Assembly: GCA_946539475.1 (NCBI GenBank)
Contig: CAMNHM010000055.1
Span: 1-16,733 of the forward strand
Length of the DNA stretch: 16,733 nt
Origin: an uncultured Prevotellaceae bacterium
Lineage (GTDB): Bacteria; Bacteroidota; Bacteroidia; Bacteroidales; Bacteroidaceae
Direction of reading: 5' to 3'
This document shows positions 8,801 through 14,645 of the stretch, one piece after another. Below the pieces are notes generated by a model that saw only the letters and a program-made list of their open reading frames with translations, was not told the origin of the DNA and ran no database searches. The position numbers were made by a program, and so were the translations under genes. How positions within the stretch are numbered: the first letter of the stretch is position 1; the number at the start of each line of letters is the position of its first letter.

Positions 8801-9829
8801 TTAGTGCAAAATGTAGAAAATTAGTTCTTTCATCAGCTCTCCAGGAGGGGTGTTGGGGTTGTCAAGCCCCTTACTTTTGGCATCAATCTCGCGTAGTTTG
8901 CCAATTATTTGTAGCACTTTTCTTCCTGAGTAGTTTCTCATGCCTGTCATGTAGTCTTTCGCACCCCATTTATTTTTCATCTCCAACCACTCTGCGACAC
9001 TCTCCTGGCTCTTGGGTTGTGGCGCATAATAGGCGATCATCAGATTCTGGAAATAGTTGAAGAGCAACGGGAGAAACGAGTAGATACTGCCGGCCTTTGG
9101 ATTCTTGTCAAAATAATTTATTATCTGATTCGCTTTGTAGATGTTGCGATTTACGATGGCATCACGCAGCTCGAAACCATTAAAGTCCTTGCTCACTCCT
9201 ATCTGGTCCTCTACTATCTGGGGCGTCACTCGCCTGTCGTTGGCAGGCAACGAGATGAGCAGTTTGTCGAGCTCACTGGTCAGCCGGCTCAGGTCGGCAC
9301 CGATGGCCTCGGCGATGAGTTGCGACGACTTTGGGTCGATGCTCACCTCATGCTCCCTGAGGTACTTCTCGATGAAGCCAGGAAGCTGGCTGTCCTTCAT
9401 CTTCGTGCTCTCGAACACCACACCAGCCTGCTGTACCGTCTTCACATATTCTTTCTTCCGGCCGTCGATCTTTCCGTTCTTATGGCAGATGACGAGGACG
9501 GTGCTTGCCAGCGGATGCTTCATATACTTTTCCAGGGCATCGGTATTCTTGATGTTCTGAGCCTCTTTCACAATCACTACCTGACGCTCAGCCATCATCG
9601 GATAGCGGCGGGCAGCATCCGCCACCTGCGATGCCGTGACATCCGAACCGAAGAAGATGGTCTGGTTGAAGTCACGCTCCTCAGGCGCCAGCACGTTCTC
9701 TGCGATGTAGTCGCAGATTTTATCGATATAGTAGGGCTCGTCGCCCATCAGATAGTATACGGGAGCAAAATGACGTGCCTTTAGGTCGCGCATGATGCTG
9801 TCGTAACTCACGTTTTTCGTCTCTGCCAT
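8801..9829 (-). CDS. holA: DNA polymerase III delta subunit
   Basis: A 342-residue protein matching HolA in length and sequence style. It is the clamp-loader subunit that opens the beta sliding clamp during chromosome replication. Landmarks are FAPVYYLMGDEPYYIDKICD (21-40), the RRYPMMAERQVVIVKEA segment (about 74-90), LSRLTSELDKLLISL (about 189-203) and the C-terminal helical collar with FNYFQNLMIAYYA. It is divergent from the HSDR_N-type gene across 152 bp containing a two-way promoter-like element, and ends in two tandem hairpins, so it appears to be a single-gene unit. Confidence 0.95.
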   Translation of the reverse strand: MAETKNVSYDSIMRDLKARHFAPVYYLMGDEPYYIDKICDYIAENVLAPEERDFNQTIFFGSDVTASQVADAARRYPMMAERQVVIVKEAQNIKNTDALEKYMKHPLASTVLVICHKNGKIDGRKKEYVKTVQQAGVVFESTKMKDSQLPGFIEKYLREHEVSIDPKSSQLIAEAIGADLSRLTSELDKLLISLPANDRRVTPQIVEDQIGVSKDFNGFELRDAIVNRNIYKANQIINYFDKNPKAGSIYSFLPLLFNYFQNLMIAYYAPQPKSQESVAEWLEMKNKWGAKDYMTGMRNYSGRKVLQIIGKLREIDAKSKGLDNPNTPPGELMKELIFYILH

Positions 9830-9857
9830 CGGCTATCTCACCTTTTTTCTGTTATTT

Positions 9858-9946
9858 GCTACGTCGAAGTTACTTTTCGCTCGGAAAAAGAAAGAAAAAC
9901 GGGATTTCCTTTCCTTTTCTCTCACTTATTTCGTAATTTTGCCGAC
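9858..9946. repeat. palindromic two-way promoter element, copy 2
   Basis: Aligns over its whole length with 2811-2898: the left half (GAAGTTACTTTTCGCTCGG..) is near-identical apart from a 2-nt length change, and the right 44 nt are the same length, sharing the ends GATTT and TTTGCCGAC. Right-facing: TTTC (9910-9913), 20-nt spacer, TAATTTTG (9934-9941). Left-facing: TTTC (9897-9894), 21-nt spacer, TAACTTCG (9872-9865), leading into holA. Confidence 0.6.
9910..9941 (+). promoter_or_regulatory. promoter of the HSDR_N-type gene
   Basis: TTTC (9910-9913), a 20-nt spacer and TAATTTTG (9934-9941), which fits TAnnTTTG. The -7 box is one arm of the perfect inverted repeat at 9933-9954. Confidence 0.6.
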
Positions 9947-9954
9947 AAAATTAC
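9933..9954 (+). repeat. 9-bp perfect inverted repeat over the -7 box
   Basis: GTAATTTTG, loop CCGA, CAAAATTAC. The left arm is the -7 element and the right arm covers the expected transcription start, so it could be an operator or a 5' RNA hairpin of the HSDR_N-type gene. Confidence 0.8.
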
Positions 9955-9981
9955 AAAAAAAACGAGAGACGTGCAAGAGAA

Positions 9982-10428
9982 ATGGAGATAAACCTGCCGC
10001 CATTCGAAACAAAACTGCGCGAGCGCAACGGAAAGCGTGAGATTTTCGACTTCCTGCGCCGCCGTTATGTGGCCCTGACGCCCGAGGAGTGGGTGCGCCA
10101 GCACTTCGTCCACTTCCTCGTCGATCACAAAGGCTATCCAAAAGGACTTCTCGCCAATGAGCTGGAGTTGCACATTGGCGAGAAGCGGTTACGCTGCGAC
10201 ACATTATTATATAATAGTATGCTGCAGCCTCGGATGATTGTCGAGTACAAGGCGCCTGAGATCAGCATCACACAGCGTGTCTTCGACCAGATTACGGTTT
10301 ACAACATGCTGCTCCATGTCGACTATCTCATCGTCTCCAACGGCCTTCAGCACTACTGCTGCCGTATGGACTACACCCAGGGGGTATACACTTTCCTACC
10401 CACTATTCCTGACTATCAGGAGTTGTAG
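9982..10428 (+). CDS. small HSDR_N-type (PD-(D/E)XK-like) protein
   Basis: A 148-residue protein resembling the stand-alone 'type I restriction enzyme R protein N-terminus' family (HSDR_N_2), common next to holA in Bacteroidetes. The putative nuclease core is E60 (ANELELHIG), D73 (RCDTLLYN) and E88-x-K90 (MIVEYKAPEIS), which fits the PD-(D/E)XK pattern D-x14-E-x-K. No helicase, methylase or specificity gene is nearby, so it is not part of a type I restriction system here. All core residues are kept, so catalytic activity is possible; its role is unknown. Two adjacent TAG codons end the frame 22 bp before the octamer array. It is divergent from holA; the conserved pairing in the phylum (from memory) may hint at a DNA replication or repair role. 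Confidence 0.8.
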   Translation: MEINLPPFETKLRERNGKREIFDFLRRRYVALTPEEWVRQHFVHFLVDHKGYPKGLLANELELHIGEKRLRCDTLLYNSMLQPRMIVEYKAPEISITQRVFDQITVYNMLLHVDYLIVSNGLQHYCCRMDYTQGVYTFLPTIPDYQEL

Positions 10429-10450
10429 TAGCTTTTTGAGGAGATGGGGG

Positions 10451-10538
10451 CTCGGAGTCTCGGGATCTCGGGATCTCGGGGCCTCGGGATCTCGGGGGCT
10501 CGGAATCACGGGATCCCGAGACCACAAGATCCCGAGGC
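10451..10538 (+). repeat. array of 11 octamer units (CTCGGGAT type) turning into its inverse
   Basis: In strict 8-bp register the units are CTCGGAGT, CTCGGGAT twice, CTCGGGGC, CTCGGGAT, CTCGGGGG, CTCGGAAT, CACGGGAT, CCCGAGAC, CACAAGAT, CCCGAGGC. The last units contain CCCGAG, the reverse complement of CTCGGG, so the array can fold back on itself; CGGGATCCCG at 10509-10518 is a perfect palindrome. It lies between two convergent genes, where it may stop transcription from both sides. Confidence 0.88.
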
Positions 10539-10547
10539 AACGACAAC

Positions 10548-11402
10548 TCACACCATATCGTTGGCGTCGGTAACCTTCTTCGACGTTGAGCTCTTGCGCA
10601 CCGACGAACGCTTACGCGTCTTCTTCTCCGTCGTGGTACCTGGCTTGTCCATCTTTACGCCTGCCAGCTCTGGGTCGATGAGTATACGGCCGCAGTACTC
10701 GCAGACGATAATCTTCTTGTGCATCTTGATGTCGAGCTGACGCTGAGGCGGAATCTTGTTGAAGCAGCCGCCACAAGCATCACGCTGCACGTAGACAATG
10801 CCTAGTCCGTTGCGAGCATTCTTCCTGATACGCTTGAACGACGTCAGCAGGCGCGGCTCGATCTTGGCCTCCAGGTCGTGGGCCTTGTCGCGCAGCAGCT
10901 CCTCCTCCTGGCGTGTCTCATCCATGATGTTGTCGAGCTCACTCTTCTTAGCGTCGAGGTCGGCCTGCTTCTCGTCAAGGACGGCAGCAGCACCGTCGAG
11001 CTCCACATTCTTCTCTTCGATGCGGCGCTGAGCCTCGGCAATCTTCTTGTTGCAGAGCTCAATCTCCAGCGTCTGGAACTCAATCTCCTTCGACAGCGTG
11101 TCAAACTCACGGTTGTTACGCACGTCGTTCAGTTGCTGCTTATAGCGCTCCACGCTCGTCTGCGACTCGACGATTTCACCACGCTTCTGCGAGATGGCAC
11201 GCTCAAACTCACCGATCTCGCTCTTGATACGCTCGATGCGCGTCGTCAGGCCTTCAATCTCTGCCTCAAGGTCTTCCACCTCTAGTGGCAGCTCGCCTCG
11301 CAGGGCTTTCTTCTCGTCGATGGCCGACAGGGCCGTCTGCAGTTGGAAGAGGGTCTTCAGCTTCTCCTCGACCGACAAATCTGTAGGATCTTTCTTTGCC
11401 AT
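10548..11402 (-). CDS. coiled-coil C4-type zinc-ribbon protein
   Basis: A 284-residue cytoplasmic protein. Residues about 10-185 are Glu/Lys/Arg-rich heptad-like sequence forming a long coiled-coil hairpin, followed by a C4 zinc ribbon: C210-x2-C213 (DACGGCFNKIP) and C234-x2-C237 (VCEYCGRIL). The tail (about 252-284) is basic and low-complexity (TEKKTRKRSSVRKSSTSKK). This is the zf-RING_7 type found throughout bacteria and often linked to Nif3, as here: the Nif3-like gene ends 115 bp upstream on the same strand and I see no good promoter in the gap, so they probably form an operon. A DNA- or RNA-binding role is suggested by the ribbon and basic tail, but the function is not established. Confidence 0.9.
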   Translation of the reverse strand: MAKKDPTDLSVEEKLKTLFQLQTALSAIDEKKALRGELPLEVEDLEAEIEGLTTRIERIKSEIGEFERAISQKRGEIVESQTSVERYKQQLNDVRNNREFDTLSKEIEFQTLEIELCNKKIAEAQRRIEEKNVELDGAAAVLDEKQADLDAKKSELDNIMDETRQEEELLRDKAHDLEAKIEPRLLTSFKRIRKNARNGLGIVYVQRDACGGCFNKIPPQRQLDIKMHKKIIVCEYCGRILIDPELAGVKMDKPGTTTEKKTRKRSSVRKSSTSKKVTDANDMV

Positions 11403-11517
11403 AATTCTTGCTTTTATTGTTGTTATCGTATGCTTTGTCTAAAAGACTTCCTTTCGTACATCCGTCTAAAAACCGTATAGTCGCCTATAAGCGTCCTTTC
11501 GTCACAAGTCCCCGTGC

Positions 11518-12360
11518 TTAGTACCACCTCACCGGATTTGTGTTCGTCTCAGCCAGGCAGCAGCGCACGCCAGGACACTCCCGTTCGATGATGTCGCGCA
11601 GTAGCTCCTTCGTGAAGTGTTCGCTCTCGTAGTGCCCCACGACGCATATCTGCACCTCCTGCTCATGGCCGAAGTATTGGTGGTAGTGCATCTCGCCCGT
11701 CACGAAGGCGTCAGCCCCCCTACGGACGACCTCCTCGAGCAGGAAGTCACCAGCCCCACCGCATATCGCCACGCGGCGTATCGGCCGCTGCAACAGCTCG
11801 TTGCAGGCAGCGCACTGCGCCTCAAGCCTCGTCTTCACATGCGCTATGAACGCCTGTGCCTCCATCGGCTCCCTGAGCGTCAGCATCACCCACTGTCCGG
11901 GATGCTGCTCATCACCCATCGCCTCGACCGTCTCGTCCGCATCAGTCCGTAAAAGTCCGTGGCCCAAACCCTCGTCCGCATCCGTCCGTAAAAGTCCGTG
12001 GCCAAAAGACAGCCGCTCCGCGATCTTGAAATTCACGCCTCCGGCAGCATTGTCGAGGTTCGTGTGCATCGATATCACGCAGACATCGTTTTTGATAGCC
12101 CGCCGCACCGTACGCTGCACATCGTTCAGGTCAGCCACCTGCTTCAGCCCTCGGAAGAGCAGCGGGTGATGGCTCACCACCACATTACAGCCGCGGCTGA
12201 CAGCCTCGTCGATGACTGCCTCCGTGACGTCCAGACACAATAAGGCCCCTGAAACCTCCGCCTCTGTCAATCCAATCTGCAAGCCAGCATTGTCCCAGCT
12301 TTCCTGCAGCGGCAGGGGCGCGAATCGTTCAAGGGCTTCCAGCACTTGCTTTATCTTCAC
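11518..12360 (-). CDS. Nif3-like dinuclear metal-centre protein with internal 13-residue duplication
   Basis: A 280-residue member of the Nif3/YbgI family (often annotated GTP cyclohydrolase I type 2 or Nif3-like), which forms ring-shaped hexamers with a two-metal site in each subunit. By comparison with YbgI the likely metal ligands are all present: H64 and H65 (SHHPLLFR), D103 (HTNLDNAAGG), H243 and E247 (GHYESEH). The start codon is GTG (12360-12358); no in-frame ATG lies between it and the promoter. Residues 120-130 and 133-143 are the same sequence (GHGLLRTDADE), from a 39-bp tandem duplication at about 11932-12009 in the region joining the two lobes. The metal site is untouched, so the protein is probably still functional. 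The biochemical role of the family is uncertain. Confidence 0.93.
   Translation of the reverse strand: MKIKQVLEALERFAPLPLQESWDNAGLQIGLTEAEVSGALLCLDVTEAVIDEAVSRGCNVVVSHHPLLFRGLKQVADLNDVQRTVRRAIKNDVCVISMHTNLDNAAGGVNFKIAERLSFGHGLLRTDADEGLGHGLLRTDADETVEAMGDEQHPGQWVMLTLREPMEAQAFIAHVKTRLEAQCAACNELLQRPIRRVAICGGAGDFLLEEVVRRGADAFVTGEMHYHQYFGHEQEVQICVVGHYESEHFTKELLRDIIERECPGVRCCLAETNTNPVRWY
11932..12009 (-). repeat. 39-bp in-frame tandem duplication within the Nif3-like gene
   Basis: Copies begin at 11932 and 11971 and differ at only a few positions. Each contains GTCCGC and the pair GTCCGTAAAAGTCCGTGG. The period is 13 codons, so the frame is kept. Confidence 0.9.
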
Positions 12361-12639
12361 GCTTTCGATGATTACGTTTGAACTGCAAAGGTACGACTTT
12401 TCTTCCGAAAAGCCGCACCCTTGCCTTTCCTTTAAACTTTATTTAACGCTTTTCGAACCGAAATGCAACTGGTCAGTCATTTTAAAAAAAAGAAACTAAT
12501 GAGCACTAATGAATATAAATTATTGCCTATGCAGGCTTCCTGCCATTCACACTATTCGCACGGCAAAAGACAAATTATCCGTAATTTGTGCTCATTTGTT
12601 TCCATATCGTCTCGACGGCTGAGCAGCTACGCAGAAATC
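12361..12639 (-). promoter_or_regulatory. 279-bp spacer: Nif3-like gene promoter, spacer palindrome, AT-rich hairpin
   Basis: On the minus strand TACCTTTG (12393-12386) is a good -7 box 25 bp before the GTG start; no good -33 is seen. Just upstream CTTTTC-GGAA-GAAAAG (12412-12397) is a perfect palindrome inside the promoter spacer and could be an operator. At 12570-12589, ACAAATTA-TCCG-TAATTTGT is a perfect 8-bp hairpin about 50 bp after the nuclease stop, a weak terminator candidate. No small gene was found. Confidence 0.55.
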
Positions 12640-13536
12640 TTACCATCCTGCTCGGCGCAGGTTGTCCTCGGCCTCCACGGTGCTCTCCACGTCGTCGGGC
12701 AGCATCGTGAAGAAGTTGATGCCCGTGCGCTCCTCGATGTCATCCACCGAGCACACCTGCTCTCGCCAGGGCTGGCGCGAGCCATTATTAGCAAAGACGA
12801 AACCGATGGCATGTTCCTCTGGTTCCGTACGATAGACCACTTTGAAAAATCCTGACGGTACGCGCACCTTGTTCCGTCCGATATAGCGAGCGTTGTCACC
12901 GTCCTCAAACAGCGGTCCGCATACCACCGTCACCTCGCCGAAGCGGCGTGCCCACGTACGGCACTGTATCTCCAAATCGTTCCAGTCTTCCTTGTTCAGT
13001 CCATGATTCTGCGGACAGATGTTCGTCATCAGGAACGACTCCGTCATCGCCTCTTTGTCCCACTTGTTATCACCCGCTGGACACATATGCCCGCGGTCAT
13101 AGCGAGAGTCGTAAAAATCTTGATATGTAGAGCGCGGCGTCGGCACGTCCAGGTCCTCCTCGAAACGCTCGTTCTCCCGCTGTCCACTGCCGTAGGTATG
13201 TTCCTTCGTCAGCGTCCATGCCACCCAGTTGGGCGTACGTGTCTGTTTGTTATACGACGTGACGTAGCCTTTCCTTGTCAGCATGATCTCCGACGTCCCC
13301 CGCCCCACCCGCTGTTTCAGCAGGTCGAGGGCTGTCACCGAAGTCGCTCCCTGCGGCGACTGTGATGTCGTCGTACGCGAACCCTCTACCGTCCTAGTGC
13401 CGTCGAAAGTCTTCACACGCTGGGTCACCCCACTCTGGCTGAACGTCGACATCTCCCGATTGTCGCCCGTCCTGCCTTTCTTACAGCCCGTCAGCACCAG
13501 GCAGAGGGCCGCCATCCATACTATCGTTCTCTTCAT
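12640..13536 (-). CDS. DNA/RNA non-specific endonuclease lipoprotein (NucA type)
   Basis: A 298-residue exported nuclease of the beta-beta-alpha-metal (NucA/Serratia nuclease) family. The N-terminus MKRTIVWMAALCLVLTGC is a lipoprotein signal with lipidation at C18, so it is membrane-anchored outside the cytoplasm. A Ser/Thr-rich linker (about 25-65) leads to the nuclease domain: DRGH (147-150) with the general base H150, and TNICPQNHGLNKEDWNDLE (171-189) with the metal-binding Asn at about 181. All catalytic positions are kept. The frame is open back to 13869, but that part overlaps the promoter and repeats, so the ATG at 13536 before the clear signal is chosen. Likely roles are nutrient or phosphate recovery from nucleic acids; no immunity gene or secretion partner is adjacent. 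Confidence 0.92.
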   Translation of the reverse strand: MKRTIVWMAALCLVLTGCKKGRTGDNREMSTFSQSGVTQRVKTFDGTRTVEGSRTTTSQSPQGATSVTALDLLKQRVGRGTSEIMLTRKGYVTSYNKQTRTPNWVAWTLTKEHTYGSGQRENERFEEDLDVPTPRSTYQDFYDSRYDRGHMCPAGDNKWDKEAMTESFLMTNICPQNHGLNKEDWNDLEIQCRTWARRFGEVTVVCGPLFEDGDNARYIGRNKVRVPSGFFKVVYRTEPEEHAIGFVFANNGSRQPWREQVCSVDDIEERTGINFFTMLPDDVESTVEAEDNLRRAGW

Positions 13537-13544
13537 TTCGGCGG

Positions 13545-13576
13545 CAAAGGTACAAAAAATATCGGTGAAGCGCACA
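13545..13576 (-). promoter_or_regulatory. promoter of the nuclease gene, almost leaderless
   Basis: On the minus strand, TGTG (13576-13573), a 20-nt spacer and TACCTTTG (13552-13545). Only 8 bp separate the -7 box from the ATG at 13536, so the transcript would begin within a few bases of the start codon. Confidence 0.65.
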
Positions 13577-13789
13577 CGAAAGCGCGTGATTTTTTTCGAA
13601 AAGCGGGTCGGGGAGTCTGTCCCCTTTGACCTGCTTTTCGGGAAAAATCGCTCGCAGACGTAAAGTAAAATGGTCAGAAAACGCATCTTCTGGAGTTTGC
13701 AATCTAGAGAATGCGGCTCGGTGGTGCGGCCTCCGACACCTCCTGCTGAGGGGAATGCGAGCTTGGCGACGCCCGAAGGCGAGATTGGC

Positions 13790-13847
13790 GCCGCTAGTAG
13801 CGTACCTCCAGGTGGTCGGATCGGAACCTTGAGGTTGCTAGTTCGGC
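13790..13847. repeat. 58-nt imperfect inverted repeat
   Basis: Nested complementary blocks from outside in: GCCG/CGGC, TAGC/GCTA, CCTC/GAGG and AGGT/ACCT (16 pairs), separated by small internal loops, around a 12-nt loop (13814-13825). It ends 15 bp before the first 22-bp array. Confidence 0.7.
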
Positions 13848-13862
13848 AGGAACAATATGATA

Positions 13863-13926
13863 GTGCCATACTAGCAGGGTCGAGGTGCCATACTGGCAGG
13901 GTCGAGGTGCCATACTAGCAGGAGCA
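13863..13926. repeat. 22-bp tandem array A, about 2.9 copies
   Basis: Units at 13863-13884, 13885-13906 and 13907-13926 share GTGCCATACT(A/G)GCAGG. The first two differ at one base; the third diverges at its end. Related flanking words (GCAGGAACAAT before, GCAGGAGCAAT after) suggest an older, longer array. Confidence 0.9.
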
Positions 13927-13943
13927 ATACAGTCTTCCGGCGA

Positions 13944-14066
13944 CCCCAAACTCGGTGCTTTTGGTCCCCAAACACGGCGCTTTTGGTCCCCAAACTCGGT
14001 GCTTTTGGAACCCAAGGCCGGCGCTTTTGGGCTCCAAACTCGGCGCTTTTGGAACCCAAGGCCGGC
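13944..14066. repeat. 22-bp tandem array B, about 5.5 copies
   Basis: Five full units (13944, 13966, 13988, 14010, 14032) and a partial one from 14054. Each contains CCAA near its start and GCTTTTGG at its end, so most units can form a small CCAAA/TTTGG hairpin. Variation alternates between an AACTCGG and an AAGGCCGG form. Confidence 0.92.
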
Positions 14067-14200
14067 CGCCTGGCTGGCTTCTTGGCGCGGCAATTTGCAC
14101 TGGGGCTGCGATGGCACCGCAGCATACTCGACCTTTGGACTCGGCACTCTTCTGGCGAAGGCACTGCACGGAATGGGCATTTTGAGGGGGCAAAACGCCC

Positions 14201-14250
14201 GCTTTTGCTCATTTTTGCCCATTTTTGCCCGTTTTTGCCCATTTTTGAAG
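14201..14250. repeat. 10-bp tandem array, 5 units
   Basis: In 10-bp register: GCTTTTGCTC, ATTTTTGCCC twice, GTTTTTGCCC, ATTTTTGAAG. Confidence 0.88.
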
Positions 14251-14440
14251 GCCACGAATACGCTTAAAATGCGCAACTGCCTCATTCATAGGCATATACA
14301 AAGCACCTCAAAATTCGCTTCTTTTCGCCCAAACGGTCGCCGAGGCGAACGGAAGCCCTTCTCGCGAGGCCATTTGTAAAGACTATTCCCGACTGTTTGT
14401 CAAAATAGAAGCTCATCAGCACAGATGAAGGCGTTTCGCC

Positions 14441-14476
14441 CGTCGCAGGGCCGAATAACGTCGCAGGGCCGAAAAT
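14441..14476. repeat. 18-bp tandem pair
   Basis: CGTCGCAGGGCCGAATAA (14441-14458) is followed at once by a copy with one change (14459-14476), about 100 bp upstream of the fimbrial-locus promoter. Confidence 0.85.
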
Positions 14477-14558
14477 AATAAGAAAAACAAGAAAAAACAA
14501 GCACAATAGCAAATTTATGTTAAATCGGTGTCAGACAAGACTTTTTTGCCTAATTTAA

Positions 14559-14590
14559 TTTGCATATTATCACTAAAAATTGTACCTTTG
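14559..14590 (+). promoter_or_regulatory. promoter of the fimbrial locus
   Basis: TTTG (14559-14562), a 20-nt spacer and TACCTTTG (14583-14590), an exact Bacteroidetes consensus in an AT-rich stretch. The leader to the ATG at 14646 is about 50 nt. Confidence 0.82.
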
Positions 14591-14645
14591 CAAACTAAAT
14601 AATACACGCACGCATACTATTACAAAAGCAGCAACATCGAAAGAA

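Larger units (their letters stand above)
13577..14558. other. repeat-rich noncoding region before the fimbrial locus
   Basis: About 1 kb without a supportable gene. Reading frames exist on both strands (up to 163 codons), but they run through tandem repeats whose 22-bp period is not a multiple of three and they lack start signals. Contents in order: an imperfect 58-bp hairpin (13790-13847), a first 22-bp array (13863-13926), an unrelated second 22-bp array (13944-14066), a 10-bp array (14201-14250) and an 18-bp tandem pair (14441-14476). Confidence 0.7.

Noticed and set aside
9982..10428. A type I restriction-modification system
   Set aside because: Only an HSDR_N-like small protein is present; there is no helicase part, methylase or specificity gene, and neighbours are housekeeping genes.
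12640..13536. The nuclease as a toxin with an immunity gene
   Set aside because: It has its own lipoprotein signal, no toxin-delivery domain, and no small gene follows before the Nif3-like gene.
13863..14066. The 22-bp arrays as a CRISPR
   Set aside because: Units are head to tail with no spacers, variable among themselves, and there are no cas genes nearby.
13794..14285. A 163-codon minus-strand frame with repeats like KRRVWGPKAPSLG
   Set aside because: It runs through 10- and 22-bp DNA arrays. The period is not a multiple of three, so similar peptides appear in all frames. There is no promoter or start context.
14280..14645. An invertible promoter before the fimbrial locus
   Set aside because: I looked for inverted repeats flanking the promoter at 14559-14590 and found none of convincing length; no invertase gene is in the window.
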